From Archivesica marissinica (taxonomy: Eukaryota; Mollusca; Bivalvia; Venerida; Vesicomyidae): a stretch of DNA of 64,000 nucleotides. Below, piece after piece: positions 50,920 through 61,015 of the stretch. The notes under the pieces were generated by a model. It was not told where the DNA came from. It ran no database searches and saw nothing but the letters and a program-made list of their open reading frames with translations. Every line of letters starts with the position of its first letter. The stretch's first letter is position 1. The stretch lies in NCBI GenBank assembly GCA_014843695.1, contig CM026398.1:42203531-42267530 (forward strand), written 5' to 3'. The position numbers and the translations under genes were made by a program.

Positions 50920-53900
50920 CTGAAAACACATGCAGTTATTGATAGGATTGTGGTTAGATATTAGGAGTGAACTTGTACTCCAGATTGACACTATATCATA
51001 GGATTTGGAAGTTATATATATATATACATGTACATGTGTCGTATAACTTGTACTACAGATTGACACTATATCATAGGATTTGGAAGTTATATATATATAT
51101 ACATGTACATGTGTCGTATAACTTGTACTCCAGATTGACACTATATCATAGGATTTGGAAGTTATTTAGCTATACATGTGTCATATAACATGTACTCCAG
51201 ATTGACACTATATCATAGTATTTGGACGTTATTTAGCTATACATGTGTCATATAACTTGTACTCCAGATTGACACTATATCATAGTATTTGGACGTTATT
51301 TAGCTATACATGTGTCATATAACTTGTACTCCAGATTGACACTATATCATAGGATTTGGAAGTTATTTAGCTATACATGTGTCATATAACTTGTACTACA
51401 GATTGACACTATATCATAGTATTTGGACGTTATTTAGCTATACATGTGTCGTATAACTTGTACTACAGATTGACACTATATCATAGTATTTGGACGTTAT
51501 TTAGCTATACATGTGTCATATAACTTGTACTACAGATTGACACTATATCATAGGATTTGGACGTTATTTAGCTATACATGTGTCATATAACTTGTACTAC
51601 AGATTGACACTATATCATAGGATTTGGAAGTTATATATATATACATGTGTCGTATAACTTGTACTACAGATTGACCCGATATCATAGGATTTGAAAGTTA
51701 TATATATATATATACATGTGTCATATAACTTGTACTACAGATTGACCATATATCATAGGACTTGGAAGTTAAATGTTCATAGCTATATGCATAGCATGTT
51801 GAGCCCCAAGTCAAGGTGGCAGGATTTCGGAAGCCAATATGTATTTACAAATGTAGTTCATACACCGATGGAAACTATTAACCCGCGATTCATTAGTTAT
51901 ATTTACAGTAATTATTCTTTTCAATGACACAAAGATAATATATCACAATTTGCAATTAAAATGTTCTTAGTCCAGACTTGCAACTTACCGTGCCACAGAA
52001 CAGGTAAATAGATCATCCTTGGAACAGCATAAACCTTTTCTCACGATAAACGCTGCCTAACACGGCGAATGCCCGTAACTTCGAGTGTGCATGTCAGCTG
52101 CATATCATTAGTTGGGAACCCTCATACGAACATGTATACAATCAGGGCACATACGTTCATCGAAGGAAATGCAATAGCGATGTAAATGTATAAACTTAAA
52201 TAAAACAAAGGGGTTGATTGATCTTACAGAGGTTAATACTTCAAAGTTGATATGATTCTTTCTGAGGTAGCGGATGGTATCTGGGTGTAATTCCTGCTTC
52301 TTCCTTCCTGTGCCAATTATTAACAAATCTGAAATAGATGATGAATTTCATAATTCTTTTAGCAAAATATTATATTTTTAAAAGCAAAATGTGTTCCAAA
52401 CTGCATTACATTTATCAGATATTTAACCCTTTCCCTCACGGAAGCATCTCTTGATGCCATTACCAATACCACAGACATTGACAATGTAGTAGCCAAACCA
52501 ATGTTCATAATAAAGACCAGAACCTCATGTAGTTCCAGTAATATCTATGGAGGTGGGATAGATATGGCGACTACTTATCCATTGCATGATAGCTAAATGG
52601 CTGTCGTTTGTATTTGTATAGAGATATAATAGTATATTAACCTAAATATCTATGTAGTCCCAGTAATATCTAAGGAGGTGGGATAGATATGGCAACTACT
52701 TATCCACTGCATGATAGTTAAATGGCTGTCGTTTGTATGGAGATATAATAGTATATTAACCTAAATCTCTATGAAGGAAAGGGTTAAATGGCTGTGGTTT
52801 GTATGGAGATATAATAGTATATTAACCTAAATCTCTATAAAGGAAAGGGTTAAATGGCTGTCGTTTGTATGGATATATAATAGTATAATAACCTAATTCT
52901 CTATGAAGGAAAGGGTTAAATGGCTGTCGTTTGTATGGATATATAATAGTATAATAACCTAATTCTCTATGAAGGAAAGGGTTAAATGGCTGTCGTTTGT
53001 ATGGAGATATAATAGTATAATAACCTAAATCTCTATGAAGGAAAGGGTTAAAAGAAAGAAAACACATTGAAGAACATAATATCCTTTATGAAAAATAAAC
53101 TAGAAGCTCACAATAGAAAGTGGAACAAATTGATATTTGACTGATAAAAGTAAAATCACAAGCATGTAACAGCAATCGTATTAGTAACTGATATTGAAAA
53201 GATGTATGTATTCTGGATCGCAAGTTTTCATCTCTTCTCCTGCTATCTTACTTTCAAACCTAATTCCTTCTCTCTATATAAACATTAATAAATGCATTTG
53301 TATATATACTATATTAGTGTGTAGTGTCTATAAATTATTGTAAAATAACTGTAATTTATGCTATATGTTTACATATGTAATTGTTAATTATATTATGAAA
53401 AAAAAAAATGGGCTACAGTACTGGTAGCTCAAAAAAAGAAGGAAAAAAAATCTGAAATAGTAAACAATGATATTAGTTGCTGTTTGACTAGAACACAACT
53501 GACATAAAACAATAAGAAGAAAAAACAGAAATCATAACAGTATAAATTTCAGGTTAGCTTATTGTGTGTGTTTTACGTATATTTATCGTCGCTACCGGTT
53601 GCCCATATGAGCGACGCCTCCTGAAGAGATTAGTCATTTTAGATTTCTGGAGGATAGTGCATGATACAGACAGAAACCCATTCCAGAGTCTCATCTGGTT
53701 CTTTTACGTGCACGGTGTAAAGTACCGACACGAGACCTCGGCTTAAAGTCCAATCTGAAAGACTGTTAATTTTATTATGGTCAGACAGGGGATCGAACCT
53801 GCGATCCTTGGATTACCAGTTCAGCGTGTTACCACTGGACTACAGATCCATCTGTTCAGGTTAGCTTATCCTTCGGGTGGCCTGTACCGACAGGTCTGAC

Positions 53901-56900
53901 TGTATTTAACTGCGTGCAGCACGACTGAGCAAAGACTAATATGACCATGTCAGAACAGAAGCATCATGTATACATTAAGCTCAACAGTTTGGCTTTTTCG
54001 CCAAAACAAATTGTGTAATTTATTGTTACAGGTAGCTTGATAGATTGTTTCATTATTATGTTAACGAGTATGTTTAAAGCAGCATTACAGTATGGAGGGT
54101 GGTGATGAACATATATAACATCAGATGTTACCTAGATTAGGTGTTATAAGTCCAAACAAACTCAGTGACTTCTCATTGATATCAGCTGCCCGGAAAATCT
54201 AAAATACAGACAGATATTTGTTTATCATAAATATGACAAGAGTTAAATAAATCATGTGATGCTTAGAACAACATTAGAGGACCATCAACAGTTTCAATAG
54301 CGTTATTATCACGTGTGTTTTACGTATATTTATCGTCGCTACCGGTTGCCCATATGAGCGACGCCTCCTGAAGAGATTAGTCATTTTAGATTTTTGGAGG
54401 ATAGTGCAATGATACAGACAGAGACCCATTCCAGAGTCTCCTCTGGTTCTTTTACGTGCACGGTGTAAAGCACCGACACGAGACCTCGGTTTAACATCCC
54501 ATCTGAAAGACTGTTAATTGTATTAGGGTCAGACGGGGGATCAAACCTGCGATCCCTGGATTACCAGTCCAGCGTGTTACCACTGGACTACAGATCCGTC
54601 TATTTATTATCACAGGAGTTCATAGTTCTTATAAATACTTACATGTATTGTTGTACTATAATAATGGCTTAATGATTCTCCAAAACTATATATATATATT
54701 ATTCTCCTGCCTATTGTATATCAATCAATTGATAGAGAGAAGAACTATATAAGTTTTCTTTCGTTCTAATCCCTTTCAGTCTACTGCTGTTAAGTTATAT
54801 GTAAAATGTTCATTTCTTGATTACATGTACAAATACTGAAATAAATCGCGTTTAAACTAATCAGTCTTAGGAGTTCCGGTGGTGTAATGGTTACGGTGTT
54901 CGCCTGGTAACCGATGGGTTGTGAGTTTGAGCACTGTCAGACCCACAGTGGTGGTGTCCGTAGGTGTAATGATTACGGTGTCCGCCTGGTAACCGATGGG
55001 TTGTGAGTTTGAGCACTGTCAGAACCACAGTGGTGGTGTCCGTAGGTGTAATGGTTACGGTGTCCGCCTGGTAACCGATGGGTTGTGAGTTTGAGCACTG
55101 TCAGAACCACAGTGGTGGTGTCCGTAGGTGTAATGATTACGGTGTCCGCCTGGTAACCGATGGGTTGTGAGTTTGAGCACTGTCAGAACCACAGTGGTGG
55201 TGTCCGTAGGTTAATGATTACGGTGTCCGCCTGGTAACCGATGGTTGTGAGTTTGAGCACTGTCAGACCCACAGTGGTGGTGTCTGTAGGTGTAATGATT
55301 ACGGTGTCCGCCTGGTAACCGATGGGTTGTGAGTTTGAGCACTGTCAGAACCACAGTGGTGGTGTCCGTAGGTGTAATGGTTACGGTGTCCGCCTGGTAA
55401 CCGATGGGTTGTGAGTTTGAGCACTGTCAGAACCACAGTGGTGGTGTCCGTAGGTGTAATGATTACGGTGTCCGCCTGGTAACCGATGGGTTGTGAGTTT
55501 GAGCACTGTCAGAACCACAGTGGTGGTGTCCGTAGTGTAAGATTACGGTGTCCGCCTGGTAACCGATGGTTGTGAGTTTGAGCATGTCAGAACCACAGTG
55601 GTGGTGTCCTAGGTGTATGGTTATGGTGTCCGCCTGGTAACCGATGGGTTGTGAGTTTGAGCACTGTCAGAACCACAGTGGTGGTGTCCGTAGGTGTAAT
55701 GATTACGGTGTCCGCCTGGTAACCGATGGGTTGTGAGTTTGAGCACTGTTAGAACCACAGTGGTGGTGTCCGTAGGTGTAATGATTACGGTGTCCGCCTG
55801 GTAACCGATGGGTTGTGAGTTTGAGCACTGTCAGAACCACAGTGGTGGTGTCCGTAGTCAAGAAACTTAACTTAAAAATTCCAAATGCCTTGTTTCTCTC
55901 CCTCATGGCAATGGGTTCCATGATTTCATCAGGAATGAGGTCTAGAGAGTGATAAATGTTGTAAGAACTTATTTACCAATTATATGTTATTTATGTTATA
56001 TTTCGGGTTTTACGCCTGCATCAGCACCATTTTGGGCTATATCGCCGGCGGGCAGTTTACCTAACAACACCTTTCCTGGGCAGGCTCCAGCGGTTAACCA
56101 GTACTTGGGTGCACCAACCTCCGTAAGAAACTGCCAACTTTTTCATATAAATGAGACACGGCCTGAGTGGGGCTCGAACCCGTGACCATCAGTGATGATA
56201 GGTTACAGTGGTATACAAGTCAGCGACCGTAACCACTCGACGACAGAGGCGGACTATTTACCAATTAAGCTAAAAAATAAGTTTTGTATAATTTAAATGT
56301 TTCTTGGAGCACACACTCATTGCTTAGAATACATTATGATACAACTCTACTTTTGTACTTACCTTATGGCTGTCCGATTAGCGCAGCTGTTAGCACGCTC
56401 GCTACTCACCAATGCAACCCGGGTTCCATCCTCGGACCGGGAAGTATGTGAGATGGTATGGTGGTAACCAGATCAGACAGGTGGGTTTTCTCCGGGTATT
56501 CCAGTTTCCTCCCACACGAATGACCACATTTACGCTTTCATTCGTGCCAACGATAGTGATTAATATAAGTTGTTAAAACATGCTTCGCAATCATTGTAAA
56601 ATAAATAAATAGTTCCAACTTTTCATTTTTGAGTTGCCATGGAGCAACCTGTTTATATGTTTTTTCATATTTACATACCGGTACACAGAAACAAAAATAC
56701 AATTTCACATTATTACAGTTTAACATAGTATATACATGTACTCTTAAGTTTAAACTTTATGGCTGGCTGATATACTCTTGAAGCACAGCTACAGAGTTCT
56801 AACATTATAGAGATATATCTGTATGTGTAAAACATAGGAGGATGAGAAACAGATTAGAATATAGCTTCTTTTTTTTTTACTTACCTTCCATCTAAGAACA

Positions 56901-57110
56901 TTACGTGGAAAAAAGACTGTTGGCCCCGACAACTGCACATCATTTTGCAGTGAGAAGCCTACATAGCTGTATTTTGTTATGTATATATGATCACTCTCCT
57001 CGTGGCTAATCAGAGTGATCTGACTGGAGGAGTTGGGGTTCAGTTCACACTGTAGGTATTTTTCCTTCACTTCTGGTGAGATCACATGCTTTCTATATCT
57101 CACAAATTGT
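50413..57110 (-). CDS. NDUFAF3: NDUFAF3-like complex I assembly factor (Mth938 domain), four exons, 5' end missing
   Basis: Minus-strand exons 57110-56885, 54198-54132, 52328-52228 and 50919-50413 join in compatible phases. In order the product shows YSYVGFSLQNDVQLSGPTVF and FPRNVLRWK, then ADINEKSLSLFGLITPNL, then LLIIGTGRKKQELHPDTIRY and HINFEVLTS, then HAIAAFNFENSDQRWVAAAI and IPPE. These follow the human NDUFAF3 order: Y-x-x-x-GF, LLPHSVVQW, SLFWLLEP, IVVVGTGDR, and an ATFNFL...AALIPP end. The family protein is a small (about 185 residues in human) mitochondrial inner-membrane-associated factor that works with NDUFAF4 on the Q module of complex I. Here about 140 charged, Lys- and Ser-rich residues follow the usual end. 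The exon with the start codon and presequence was not found; an in-frame ATG at 57,169 exists but leads through intron-like, repeat-derived sequence. Confidence 0.85.
50969..51780. repeat. 67-75-bp satellite in an NDUFAF3-like intron, about 12 units
   Basis: Units contain ACTTGTACT(A/C)CAGATTGAC, ACTATATCATAGGATTTGGA and a variable (TA)n followed by ACATGTGTC. The (TA)n-rich units are 75 bp and the TTATTTAGC units 67 bp. Confidence 0.93.
51781..52227. other. Unique intronic DNA
   Basis: AT-rich sequence between the 67-bp satellite and the next exon. No exon or repeat is recognised. Confidence 0.55.
52228..52328 (-). CDS. NDUFAF3: NDUFAF3-like third exon seen
   Basis: Acceptor CTATTTCAG|ATTTGT and donor ACCTCT|GTAAGA, 101 bases, phase 1 in and 0 out. 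It encodes (D)LLIIGTGRKKQELHP, matching the conserved (V)VVGTG turn of the Mth938 fold, followed by the helix TIRYLRKNHINFEVLTS. Confidence 0.9.
52423..52787. mobile_element. piggyBac-like MITE with TTAACCCTTTCC ends
   Basis: TTAACCCTTTCC at 52,423 and its perfect reverse complement GGAAAGGGTTAA ending at 52,787 define a 365-bp TTAA-bounded element. Inside, a block with AGTAATATCTA(T/A)GGAGGTG is present twice in tandem (period about 120 bp). It has no coding capacity. Confidence 0.65.
52788..53053. repeat. 66-bp tandem amplification of the MITE right end, four further units
   Basis: Units of ATGGCTGT(C/G)GTTTGTATGG, ATATAATAGTAT(A/T)(A/T)TAACC and TCTCTATGAAGGAAAGGGTTAA. Each ends in the terminal inverted repeat of the neighbouring MITE, so the element's right end has been amplified in tandem. 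Confidence 0.9.
53054..53547. other. Unique AT-rich intronic DNA
   Basis: A-rich stretches and low-complexity runs near 53,398-53,450. No gene or repeat family is recognised. Confidence 0.55.
53563..53854 (-). mobile_element. tRNA-derived SINE, family C, copy 1, with 15-bp target-site duplication
   Basis: TTCAGGTTAGCTTAT stands at 53,548-53,562 and again at 53,855-53,869, a perfect 15-bp target-site duplication. The tRNA-like head is at the high end: in the minus direction GTAGTCCAGTGGTAACACGC then CGCAGGTTCGATCCCC as A and B boxes. The body (TCGTCGCTACCGGTTGCCC) is shared with copy 2 at 54,313. Confidence 0.93.
53870..54131. other. Unique intronic DNA
   Basis: No recognisable feature between SINE C1 and the NDUFAF3-like exon at 54,132. 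Confidence 0.5.
54132..54198 (-). CDS. NDUFAF3: NDUFAF3-like second exon seen
   Basis: Too short for an ordinary ORF scan. Acceptor CTGTATTTTAG|ATTTTC and donor ATCTAG|GTAACA, 67 bases, phase 0 in and 1 out. The peptide IFRAADINEKSLSLFGLITP aligns with the human segment SHQDITEDSFSLFWLLEP. Its phase fits both neighbouring exons. Confidence 0.88.
54313..54603 (-). mobile_element. tRNA-derived SINE, family C, copy 2, with target-site duplication
   Basis: About 94% like copy 1 by eye. TTATTATCAC flanks it at 54,303-54,312 and 54,604-54,613. The tRNA-like head is intact in the minus direction. Confidence 0.92.
54690..54858. repeat. Dispersed repeat F, copy 2
   Basis: Second copy of the 48,804 repeat, including the CAATCAATTGATAG palindrome and CCCTTTCAGTCTACTG. 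The copy here has a small insertion before GTTATATGTAAAATG. Confidence 0.8.
54872..55857 (+). repeat. 12-copy, 82-bp tandem array of a tRNA-like SINE head
   Basis: Twelve units (marker CGCCTGGTAACCGATG at 54901, 54983, 55065, 55147, 55228, 55309, 55391, 55473, 55553, 55631, 55713 and 55795). Each contains an A-box-like GGTGTAATGGTTACGG and a B-box-like GTGAGTTTGAGCAC, with GTGGT and ACCAC able to pair at the ends. The T-stem pairing is poor, so these are unlikely to be working tRNAs. The last unit is followed by a family A-like SINE body. Confidence 0.9.
55858..55982 (+). mobile_element. Family A-like SINE body attached to the tRNA-like array, interrupted by SINE D
   Basis: TTTCTCTCCCTCATGGCAAT followed by ATCAGGAATGAGGTCTAGAG and TTGTAAGAACTTATTTACCA matches the 3' body of family A. 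The tail is split by the family D insertion and continues at 56,268 as AGCTAAAAAATAAG. Confidence 0.85.
55983..56254 (-). mobile_element. tRNA-derived SINE, family D, copy 1, with 13-bp target-site duplication
   Basis: TATTTACCAATTA at 55,970-55,982 and 56,255-56,267 is a perfect 13-bp duplication. In the minus direction the head reads GTCGAGTGGTTACGGTCGC (A box) and CACGGGTTCGAGCCCC (B box). The other end begins TTATATTTCGGGTTTTACGC. Confidence 0.93.
56366..56610 (+). mobile_element. tRNA-derived SINE, family E
   Basis: The head has GATTAGCGCAGCTGTTAGCA and CCCGGGTTCCATCC (A and B boxes). The middle has a GGGTTTTCTCCGGGTATTCC / AGTTTCCTCCCACACGAA block, which resembles a central domain shared by many metazoan SINEs (from memory, to be checked). 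The tail GTGATTAATATAAGTTGTTA matches the tail of family A. Confidence 0.82.
56611..56884. other. Unique intronic DNA upstream (minus sense: downstream) of the first NDUFAF3-like exon seen
   Basis: AT-rich, with a T-run beside the donor. No feature recognised. Confidence 0.5.
56885..57110 (-). CDS. NDUFAF3: NDUFAF3-like first exon seen
   Basis: Acceptor TTTCCATTTCAG|ACAATT and donor TGGAAG|GTAAGT, 226 bases, phase 2 in and 0 out. It encodes QFVRYRKHVISPEVKEKYL, a variable Ser/Asn stretch and then the conserved YSYVGFSLQNDVQLSGPTVF. There is no Met, so an upstream exon is required unless translation begins at the in-frame ATG at 57,169, 59 bases beyond the acceptor. Confidence 0.85.
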
Positions 57111-57179
57111 CTGAAATGGAAATCATTGAATGAAATCAGGGCCAGTTTTTCATTAGTCAATTTGGCCATATTTTAGCCA

Positions 57180-57470
57180 ATGGCTACTCTGGCGATTGCC
57201 AGAGCAGGCCCTGGAAATCAGTGGAAGACTTCCATGGCTCTCTCTGTCTGAAATTTTGTCTGTAGCCAATTGAAAAAAAATATGGAGCCAACTAAGAGCC
57301 ATATAGTTCACAGATAAAAGTTTAAAAAAAAGAAACAAAATTAAAAATAAATTTAAAAAAAAGAAGAAAATGCACAATAATTTCCACCAATTCAGAACAT
57401 TTTTAGAACCAGTATTTGTTTTTTGAAGCAATTGGCGCCATTGGCAACCGACAGCGGGACTTGGCGATTT
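57180..57470 (-). mobile_element. Diverged relative of the hAT-like MITE at 16,584
   Basis: Shares, in opposite orientation, AGAGCCATATAGTTCACA, GGAGCCAACTAAGAGCC and the CCGACAGCGGGA end with the element in ACAD9 intron 4. It has internal A-rich and T-rich expansions. Confidence 0.7.
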
Positions 57471-57640
57471 ACCACATGATGATAATGATATTACTAACTC
57501 AGATTACCTCTACCACTAAATTATTAACTAGCCCGACCATTACTGCATGCAGACATGTATATTATTTAGGATATGTAACATTATGTTATTAAGATTGTTG
57601 GATACATGTGGATACTGATAAGGGGAATTATATGTGATGT

Positions 57641-57850
57641 CCGTGGTTCAATGGTAGAGCGGAGTGTGTATGTATGTTCCATTTATGTGAAACCCCTTGC
57701 GAGGACCTAAGTATGTTTAACCGACATTATAAGCAATGTGTGTGAGATGCCTTGCTCTCAAAGACACTACATACATGTCCCAATTGAGTATCGAACCCAG
57801 GACCCTTCGATTCCAAATCTGACGCTCTACTATTGGACCATTGACGTCAC
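57641..57850. mobile_element. SINE family B, copy 2, rearranged
   Basis: A + strand head-like piece (GTCCGTGGTTCAATGGTAGA) is followed by a minus-oriented body and head (GCAATGTGTGTGAGATGCC to TGACGCTCTACTATTGGACC). It looks like two partial copies in opposite orientation fused together. Confidence 0.65.
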
Positions 57851-57902
57851 ACTTGCATTTGCATTTGAGGGGTTGTGTGTTCGATACTCGACCTTGGCAA
57901 TT

Positions 57903-58080
57903 CAGTCAAACCTGTCTTAAGCAGCCAGCCAAGGGAGTCAGAGAAAGTGGCTGCTTAGCACAGGTGGCTGTTTAATAGAGGTCAAATATATAATAAAACA
58001 ACCGATTGGGAATCTGGAAACTGGCTGCTTAATACAGGCTGGTTGCTTAATGGAGGTGACCTCTAACACTGGTTTGACTG
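57903..58080. mobile_element. Short palindromic MITE
   Basis: CAGTCAAACC at the left and GGTTTGACTG at the right are perfect 10-bp inverted ends of a 178-bp element. Subterminal GGCTGCTTA(A/G)-type motifs occur repeatedly in both orientations. No clear target-site duplication. Confidence 0.72.
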
Positions 58081-58620
58081 TAGTTAATCATAATCTGTAG
58101 TGATTGCGACACTCTGCATAGAGTATACTCGCAATGTCGTTAAACAGTCAACACCTGCAACAGTCAGGGTAGGCGTTTCTCAAAATTAAATTTTTCCATA
58201 TTTACAAATAGTTCTTAAAAACAGATAAAAGAGTCCATGTGTGTTTAGTGGGCATAACGATTGGCCAGTACCAATTTGAACCCCCCCCCCCCCCCCAAGG
58301 TGGTCTGGTTAATAGCATTCTGGGGTAGCTTGTTCCAGAGTACTAACATACTATGGTGCAGGAAAGAAGCTGTTTTGGTATATGTTTGAACGGGCTTGAT
58401 TTGGCAGTAGCGTTGGTTGTCAAATCAATAGTAAATATGTCATACACAAAATGATACAATATGTAGCATGAAAATGCAAATTGTTTGGGCCACAAGTTTT
58501 ACCAACATTAAACAACAGCCCGCACCAGAACGTCAAGCTAACGTTTGATTAACCAAAATTACTGAGCTTCTTTCATGAAGAGTACAAAAAATAGAATTAG
58601 ATTAGAATATACATGTATGT
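58081..58620. other. Unique DNA with a poly-C run
   Basis: A run of 17 C lies near 58,281-58,298. No gene or repeat family is recognised otherwise. Confidence 0.5.
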
Positions 58621-58828
58621 ATGTATGTTCCATTAATGTCAAACCCCTCTCAGGGACTTAGACATTTTTCATGGGCAGGCTTAGCCGACCTAAGCGATTA
58701 ACCAGTACTAAGCAATGTGTGTGAGGTGCCTTGCTCAATGACACTACATACGTGGCCTGTCCCGAGTATCGAACCCGGGACCGTTCGATTCCCAATCCGA
58801 CGCTCTACCACTGGACCACGGACGCCAC
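58621..58828 (-). mobile_element. tRNA-derived SINE, family B, copy 3 (best preserved)
   Basis: In the minus direction the head reads GGCGTCCGTGGTCCAGTGG then TAGAGCGTCGGATTGGGAAT and a perfect-looking B box CCGGGTTCGATACTC. The body has CATGGGCAGGCTTAGCC in + sense. It is the reference copy for family B. Confidence 0.88.
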
Positions 58829-60294
58829 ACCACATGTATTGTCCTAGCACACATGGCTTAATACCGGTTACTTGCTTTGGTCTCTCTGGACAAATATAGA
58901 ACATGTGTTGAAGACTTATCCTTTAATCTATCCGAACTGAAACTGTCCGAAAACATATAAAATCGTATGGATTAAAATTGAACTTTCTTGCTTGGACTAA
59001 ACTGTTTTATCAATTATTGTTTTAAAGCTTGTTAATATTGTATTATGCACCTGTTGTGTATATTGATATTGGACAAAAGAGCCAATTTGTGCACCATTCT
59101 TCTCAGTGTCATTCTGTGTGGTATGGTATAAATCACACTAAGTTGGCTGTGTTTTCTTATGATATCATCATCGTCTCGGTATTATTCAGGACGATTGAAA
59201 TTGAAGAGTATTCAAGGGGCACCATTACAGATAGATGCATAAAAAGTGCCACAGGTCTTCGTCAGGTAAGCTAATATTCGTGTGTTGATAAACCATTTTC
59301 AGAAAATATACTGCCTCATGACTAATCATGTATTCAGTAAGGAAATGAATTATTGAACATAATGATAGATATATAATTACATACTTACTCCAGGTTGCAA
59401 TGACGTACAGTGGTGTATCTCTCGGAGTAGCAACGAAGTGACGTATACCCTCCGTCGCTACTGCTTGTCGTGGGTCTATCCTAATTTTACGCAGAAATAT
59501 GAAACAGTACTAGATCTAGCTTTTTTCTTTTCTTTTTGTCTATTAAGTTACAAGATATAATACACTTTATTTGAGTTGGACATATATGCAGGCCTATATC
59601 TAGCCTGGGTGCCAGTCTGTCGATTGTTCACTTTTTAACTTCTGGCAACATGACACGTTGATATGATCAGAAGCTCAATACGACCTAATTAATAGTCTCG
59701 TTGTTAAAATATATTTATTTGACTAACTAGCCTATATCAAGTACAACATTAGCTTTAAGCTATTTCCCGACCAAACCAAGGTATTAGATTAACAATACGA
59801 AACCACACCTGCATATGGAGGCACATTGATTAAAAACAGCCTATGTTTCTATATTACATAAATAGTGGTATGGAAATCTCCAAAATGTTCACTTGTCCGT
59901 AGACATGTAGGCCCTAGAGCAAAGCTTGACTTGACCGCCACTGAATCCTACTTGTCAGCAACATTAATACCACATTTCCAAAGTCGACTTGCCATTTGAT
60001 CCAGGTTATGACATACACATAACATGCTGGGCAGATATTTGCTGTGCTATACATGTGTTTCGCCTTTCAACTTTCTTGTTACATATAAACTGGATGTTTT
60101 GTCTGCTAACTTGACCAGGGTCGTGTGATTGATTTAAAGTGACACGGTCCTTTTTAAAGTAATATAGTCCTTGTTAATAAATGTGTAAAGCAATATTCCT
60201 GTTAATAACGTTTTAGAGCACTATTCTTGTTAGTAAATACGAAATTGCCCCTTAGCGTGATGTAGCCTACGCACATTTTTTATTTTGCTAATCT
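58829..60294. other. Unique DNA between divergent gene ends
   Basis: Mostly AT-rich and featureless. The only hints of transcription are a + strand donor-like CGTCAG|GTAAGC at 59,266 and a minus-strand donor-like CCTGGA|GTAAGT at 59,398, with a CpG-richer patch at 59,405-59,480. Near 60,140-60,235 three degenerate units of a CTTGTTAATAAA-like motif occur. An 81-codon + strand frame (59,029-59,274) resembles nothing I know. Confidence 0.4.
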
Positions 60295-60360
60295 TGATTT
60301 GCTACGGAGAAACGGATCTACGGAAAAACGGATCTACGGAAAAACGGATCTACGGAGAAA
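60295..60360. repeat. Short tandem repeat, 18-bp unit
   Basis: About 3.5 units of CTACGGAAAAACGGAT or close variants. Confidence 0.85.
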
Positions 60361-60687
60361 TCCGAATGAAAAAAATACCCTAGTCAAAATGAAATTTTAA
60401 GTTTTTCAAGTACATTGAAAATTCTTTAGGTTGGATTTCTTACTTTAGTAATATTCTGTTTTTTCATAGGAGTACACTCACTCATTCTAGAAATAATAAC
60501 AGTTAATTTGAACATGACAACTCAGTATTATCCTACAAAACTAACTTCCCTTTTATCAAAGCGTATACACGTGTATATACTAAAATACCAGCAAACTAAA
60601 CATTTTGATCGACAATATATATAATATATAGATCAAATATTCACCGGTGTAGTTTTGCATGAGATATGCAGGCGTGTGTCATCCAAA

Positions 60688-60870
60688 TGAAATTGCATGT
60701 GTTCACCGTGTATCATGACTGATGCTACTGGTATAGGATATAGTACCAACAGATGCTTCTTTAATGCACTGTTGGCAAAATTATGTTGCATGTGTTCACC
60801 GTGTATCATGACTGATGCTACTGGTATAGGATATAGTACAGATGCTTCTTTAAGCACTGTTGGCAAAATT
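60688..60870. repeat. Tandem duplication of about 90 bp
   Basis: TGCATGTGTTCACCGTGTAT through GATGCTACTGGTATAGG and CTGTTGGCAAAATTAT occurs twice in direct orientation with small indels. Open frames here are duplicated peptide and not a gene. Confidence 0.9.
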
Positions 60871-61015
60871 ATAAAATAGTGTCCAATATGATACATGTAC
60901 ATTGTATAATTTACGAAATCCCTTTAATAATCATTATGATAAACGTTAGTCCAACAGTATGGGTTAGTCTGTATAAACCGCCCATCTCTGAATACACCTT
61001 TCCTGTTCTTAATAG

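Noticed and set aside
50920..51141. Upstream extension of the last NDUFAF3-like exon to an ATG at 51,141
   Set aside because: The added residues are repeats of the 67-75-bp satellite, and a good acceptor at 50,920 with matching phase connects to the conserved upstream exon.
54872..55857. Cluster of 12 functional tRNA genes
   Set aside because: Acceptor-end pairing is only about 5 bp, the T-arm does not pair well and the B box departs from GGTTCGANNCC. A SINE body follows, so a SINE-derived array is the better reading.
59029..59274. 81-codon + strand open frame
   Set aside because: No recognisable family, no upstream acceptor or conserved motif. Only its donor-like end is of interest.
60633..60902. 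89-codon minus-strand open frame with an internal repeat
   Set aside because: It is a translation of a ~90-bp tandem duplication and has no other support.
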